This document shows, piece after piece, positions 60,801 to 64,000 of a stretch of 64,000 nt of DNA. The stretch covers positions 1,019,858-1,083,857 of the forward strand of contig JAOANR010000012.1 in the NCBI GenBank assembly GCA_030278955.1, given 5' to 3'. The notes under the pieces were generated by a model. That model was not told the origin of the DNA. It did no database searches and saw only the letters and a list, made by a program, of their open reading frames with translations. Numbering within the stretch: position 1 is the first letter of the stretch; every line of letters starts with the position of its first letter. Both the position numbers and the translations under genes were made by a program. Source of the DNA: Hygrophila difformis (Eukaryota > Streptophyta > Magnoliopsida > Lamiales > Acanthaceae).

Positions 60801-60866
60801 TAATTGACAATGAAATGGGTTTCCTAACCCAAAAATCTGATTTGTAGGCTCAAATAATTGCCTCGG
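57811..60866 (-). repeat. 5' LTR of the minus-strand gypsy element, interrupted
   Basis: It matches 51891-54945 closely with scattered substitutions and single-base indels. It stops at CTCGG (60862-60866), where the next element begins; the other LTR continues uninterrupted there. Confidence 0.92.
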
Positions 60867-63359
60867 TGTAATACCCGTAAATTTTAGAATATAAAAATAG
60901 GAATTAATCCAATAGGAAAGAAAGTTTTGTTTCCGAGAACCCATAAACTCGGAAATGCTCGGAAATCAAAAGACGACGATTTAGAACCCGACGGACCTAA
61001 ACCTAAGATTTCAGACGTGAAATCGAATTAAGTCGGAATAAATTTATGATGAGAAGCATAATCCGAAAATGACCCGGAGAATCGAGCGCGAAAACGTGGA
61101 AGGATAGAAGTCCGAAAGAGAGGAGAAAAAGACCCGACGGATCGGATCGCACGGACCCGCCCGGACCGCAGTCCAGGCGGGGACCGCGCGCTGGCCGGGC
61201 GGGGTTTGGCCAAAAGGCGCGCCAACCCCACGTGGCTCTACAGGTTTTGGCAACTTGCGCGTTTTCGGCGATTTCTTACCATAATTCGACCCCCCGACTT
61301 TGGAAAGTGGATTTTGAGCGGGGCAAGGAGTATTAGGTCGTGGGAGGGTTGTCTCCACCCCATTTTGCAGCCTCCAAAACCCTCCCAATTGACTCTCAAA
61401 CTCTCCCAAGCCGAAACACTTTCCGACGACTTCCCGACGACTTTCCGATCACTTCCCGGCGACAAAAACCGACGGAGGAGGCGTGGAATACAAGGTCCCT
61501 AGTGTTCTAATCTGTGGTAAGTCGTTCATAGATTTCCATTTAAGTTTTTGAACCCGAAAACTCGATCTAACATTGGATTTCTTCGTCCGATTTGAAATCG
61601 TGGCCAAAGTCGGAAGCTTGACGTTGAGGAGATCCGTTCGTAGCAATTTAGACGAGCCAGCGACCTTAGGACGACCAAAACTCCCTATCACTGTAAGTTG
61701 AGCCTTCCATATCAATACGGGTGATTTAGGGGCGTCCGGTATAGGCGTAATGTAACGAAACGTAAAAATCAAAATTAAAAACCCTAACGTGCACAGTTTC
61801 TATAATCGGCCTAAAACTCATATTTCGGGGATTCAATCCGAGAAACTCAAAACTAGACTTTTAATCCTAACACATAAATCTAGGTTGTGTAAAAATTTCA
61901 GACATTTTCGTTAACGTTTGCTATTTTAAATCGCATCGAAAAGAAACTGTTTTGACAAAACGTGTTGAAATCTGCCTATGAACATGTTCGAACTTAGTGA
62001 GTTTGTTTCTATATTTTGTATCCGATTTGATCTTTACAATCTAAATGAAAGTTGTAGATAATCATGTCTAGTATATGTGGTTAAAATTTCAGAATTTTTG
62101 GAGTCCATTTGATATGTCAAAAAGCCAATTTTCCGAACTGTGTCAAACCTGAGTCCGGACAGATTTCTGTTTGCATAATGAAATCGATTTTTGACATGTT
62201 TCCTCAACTTATTTCGAAAAAGTTAAAAGTTAAAACACGAAAGTTGTTCGTTAGGGTGTTTTGCATAAACTGTGAAGTTTTCAGATTTTTCGGACTTAAA
62301 CCAAATTTTTAAATTGAAAAGGCGCAAACTGTGACGCCAAGATACTTTTAAATCGAAGGATTTTGAAATTTTGAAACGAACGATCAAAGATTTGAAATAC
62401 GATACATCTATACTTTTGAAAAACCCCGATACATTAAATCTAAACGATACATGAGATACTTGGTGGAGGGTGAGTGCTCTGCAGGGTGCCCCTCTAGCCT
62501 TTCTCTTCGGGCCTATAATGGACGAGAGAATTTGATGAGATATTGCGCCAATCGGCGGGAGAAACATGGCCTACTCTCTCGGGTTGTCCGTATGGATTTC
62601 TCGAGGCTCCGGAGTGGTACTGGGTATGGCAGATACGGCTGCGGCCGCCGGATCACCGGCTAAACGAGATACTTACGAAACGGCTGTGGCCGCCGGATCA
62701 CCGGCTATACAAAACATTGAGAAATGGTTACGTAACGGGGGAAAATAAAAGATTTAATATTTTTGAGTATTTATTTATTTATGCATGCCTTTAAATTATG
62801 CATTTAAATTATGTCTTTAAATTTCATATCATGACTAAATGGTTATTGTGGATTAAATGCATGTTCAAGTACACAATTAAAATTATTATTTCCTTTAATT
62901 TTGTGAATGCATGATAGGAGTGGAATTTTAAATTATCTAATTAAATCCCTTTATTGCTATGTTAGGATCGACTTACTCAGTATTTTATATACTGATAAAA
63001 TTGTTGTTTTCTCTTTTCCTTTCAGAGTATGAAGATAATGCATGAGCATATGCATTGGGGGATGGAAAAACTTAAACATTGCTTTTATTGCTTTTATGAT
63101 ACTTGCATAACGGGCATCTAAATCCCGAGTTTTGGCCATGTCGGCCCACTTTACATTTTTTTCCGCTGCGATATATTATTACTACTATGTGTGTGGATGA
63201 TACTTAATATTATTTTTAAATAGATTCCGGACTTGTTTTTAAACCTTTTTGCAATACCTATAGCCTTGCATCTCTTTGGCAAGCTCGGAGAATCCGTGTC
63301 TTGCTAGAGAGATGTGGCGGTGACATCCCGGCCTGAGTTATCAAATCCGGGGTGTTACA
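60867..63359 (+). repeat. 5' LTR of the last gypsy element
   Basis: Starts TGTAATACCCG, ends GGGGTGTTACA. It shows a GC-rich block (61140-61225), the periodic module (complement words AAATTTC/AAGTTTTC at 61899, 62090 and 62282; spacings 191 and 192), and two units of GGCCGCCGGATCACCGGCTA (62644, 62690), reversed relatives of the S1 minisatellite. Confidence 0.92.
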
Positions 63360-63362
63360 AGT

Positions 63363-63375
63363 TGGTATCTGAGCC
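63363..63375 (+). other. Primer binding site with one mismatch
   Basis: TGGTATCTGAGCC differs by one base from the initiator tRNA-Met complement TGGTATCAGAGCC used by the other elements here. It lies three bases after the LTR. Confidence 0.75.
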
Positions 63376-63818
63376 CGGAATATTTTAAAGCTACTATTAT
63401 TATTATTTTAAAATATTTTGAGCTAAGTATTATTTTTAAATTTATTATTATCATTATTAATTTTTTTTTTAAGACTACTAGTGTTATTTATTTTAGCCCA
63501 AAATTTGAGCCCAAAAATTTTCCTATCCAATTAGTATAATATTTTGAGCCCAAAGGGGGTTAAACTATTTTGACCCAATAATTATTTATTATAAGCCCAA
63601 CTATTTCGGCCCAAATACCTATGCTTTTATTTCTTAAGTCCAAATTATTTTTGGCCAGTATAGAGGCCCAACTTTTTAAATCCACGATTAAATCTAAAAA
63701 TACATTAAAACTTATTTTTGGGGGGATTGCATATGCATATTCATGTAGATTTAAATTCCTGCATCTCTTGACTTTTATTCGAAACATGACCTGACTCTAA
63801 CCTTCTTGCTGACATTAG
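63376..63818 (+). other. gag leader with repeated GCCCAA words
   Basis: About ten GCCCAA or GGCCCAA words occur between 63494 and 63690 in an AT-rich leader, with no coding frame. Confidence 0.5.
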
Positions 63819-64000
63819 ATGGCCGCCCCAAACGCGAACATGATCAACCTACTAATGAGGTTGATTGAGGCGTACCTCGAATCTCCTCAAAACGTGAACA
63901 ACTTGGGAGCTAACCTGGGTCACCTAACTAATCTGGGCCAAGCAGGACATCAAGATATAACCCAACTCCAAATCCAAATCAATGAACTCCAGACCCGCGA
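63819..64000 (+). CDS. gypsy gag, N-terminal part, runs off the window
   Basis: The ATG at 63819 opens a frame without stops to the window edge (60 codons), starting MAAPNANMINLLMRLIEAYL and continuing with an Asn, Gln and Leu-rich helical stretch ending QLQIQINELQT. Start choice: it is the first ATG of a long open frame about 440 bases after the primer site, the usual place for gag in chromoviruses. The capsid motif, if present, lies beyond the edge. It may be intact, unlike the other gypsy copies here. Confidence 0.65.
   Translation, partial: MAAPNANMINLLMRLIEAYLESPQNVNNLGANLGHLTNLGQAGHQDITQLQIQINELQTR

Larger units (their letters stand above)
51891..60866 (-). mobile_element. Defective Ty3/gypsy element, minus strand, interrupted at right
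   Basis: 3' LTR 51891-55190 and 5' LTR from 57811, running into a younger insertion at 60867; the remaining roughly 240 bp of that LTR should lie beyond the window. Minus-strand LTR start TGTAACATCCCG, primer site at 57795-57807, purine tract CCTAAGGGGGAGAGA at 55192-55206. The interior is only 2.6 kb. LTR blocks such as ACACCGTCCCATACCGGTGC recur, reversed, in the element at 16634, so they are of one broad lineage. The LTR copies differ at roughly 1% by eye, so this gutted element moved recently. Confidence 0.9.
60867..64000 (+). mobile_element. Ty3/gypsy element, 5' part only
   Basis: A 2493-bp 5' LTR, primer site, leader and the start of gag are seen; the element leaves the window. The putative target duplication at the left is CTCGG (60862-60866). 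Its LTR is homologous, in reverse, to the solo LTRs S1, S2 and S4, so it represents the full-length parent lineage. It is the last insertion in this nest because it interrupts an LTR that is itself young. Confidence 0.88.

Overview
This window is repeat-rich DNA from a flowering plant, most likely a eudicot; the species cannot be fixed from the sequence. The evidence is the plant-type Ty1/copia and chromoviral Ty3/gypsy LTR retrotransposons primed by initiator tRNA-Met, Helitrons carrying decayed PIF1-type helicase, hAT and Stowaway MITEs, and no convincing single-copy host gene. Almost everything is mobile DNA inserted into other mobile DNA, and most boundaries can be fixed by target-site duplications (TSDs).

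Layout, left to right. (1) 281-27252 is one minus-strand Ty1/copia element with TSD TAGAT at 276-280 and 27253-27257, expanded by nested insertions. Its 3' LTR (281-1961) holds a hAT-like element (515-1916, 8-bp TSD), which itself holds a second hAT-like element (984-1663, 8-bp TSD). Its integrase is split by a plus-strand LTR element with gag and protease but no reverse transcriptase (4470-11234, TSD CAACC). Its 5' LTR (13594-13727 plus 27171-27252) is split by a decayed Helitron (13728-27170). That Helitron contains two Stowaway MITEs and a plus-strand Tekay/Del-like gypsy element (16634-26066, TSD TTGCT) with two 2599-bp LTRs. (2) 27625-32645 is a second Helitron, minus strand, that appears to carry fragments of a spliced gene. 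(3) 33749-48855 holds three minus-strand solo LTRs of one gypsy lineage (33749-36856, 38245-42590, 45857-48855), one of them containing a fourth, different solo LTR (39322-40949). They sit in and around a second copy of the first Helitron family (36865-45306). (4) 49875-51691 holds two more partial copies of that Helitron. (5) 51891 to the window end is a minus-strand gypsy element with long LTRs and a gutted pol. Its 5' LTR has been hit by a plus-strand gypsy element (60867 onward) whose 5' LTR, primer site and gag start are visible before the window ends.

No pathway or operon is encoded; the elements interact only by insertion and, by inference, by trans-mobilisation of defective copies. 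The most unusual structural signal is a recurring sequence module spaced about 185-196 bp apart inside several independent gypsy LTRs. Other points of interest are the gag-protease-only element with a zinc knuckle ahead of its capsid-like segment, four consecutive GC-rich hairpins in one LTR family, and the gene-fragment-bearing Helitron.
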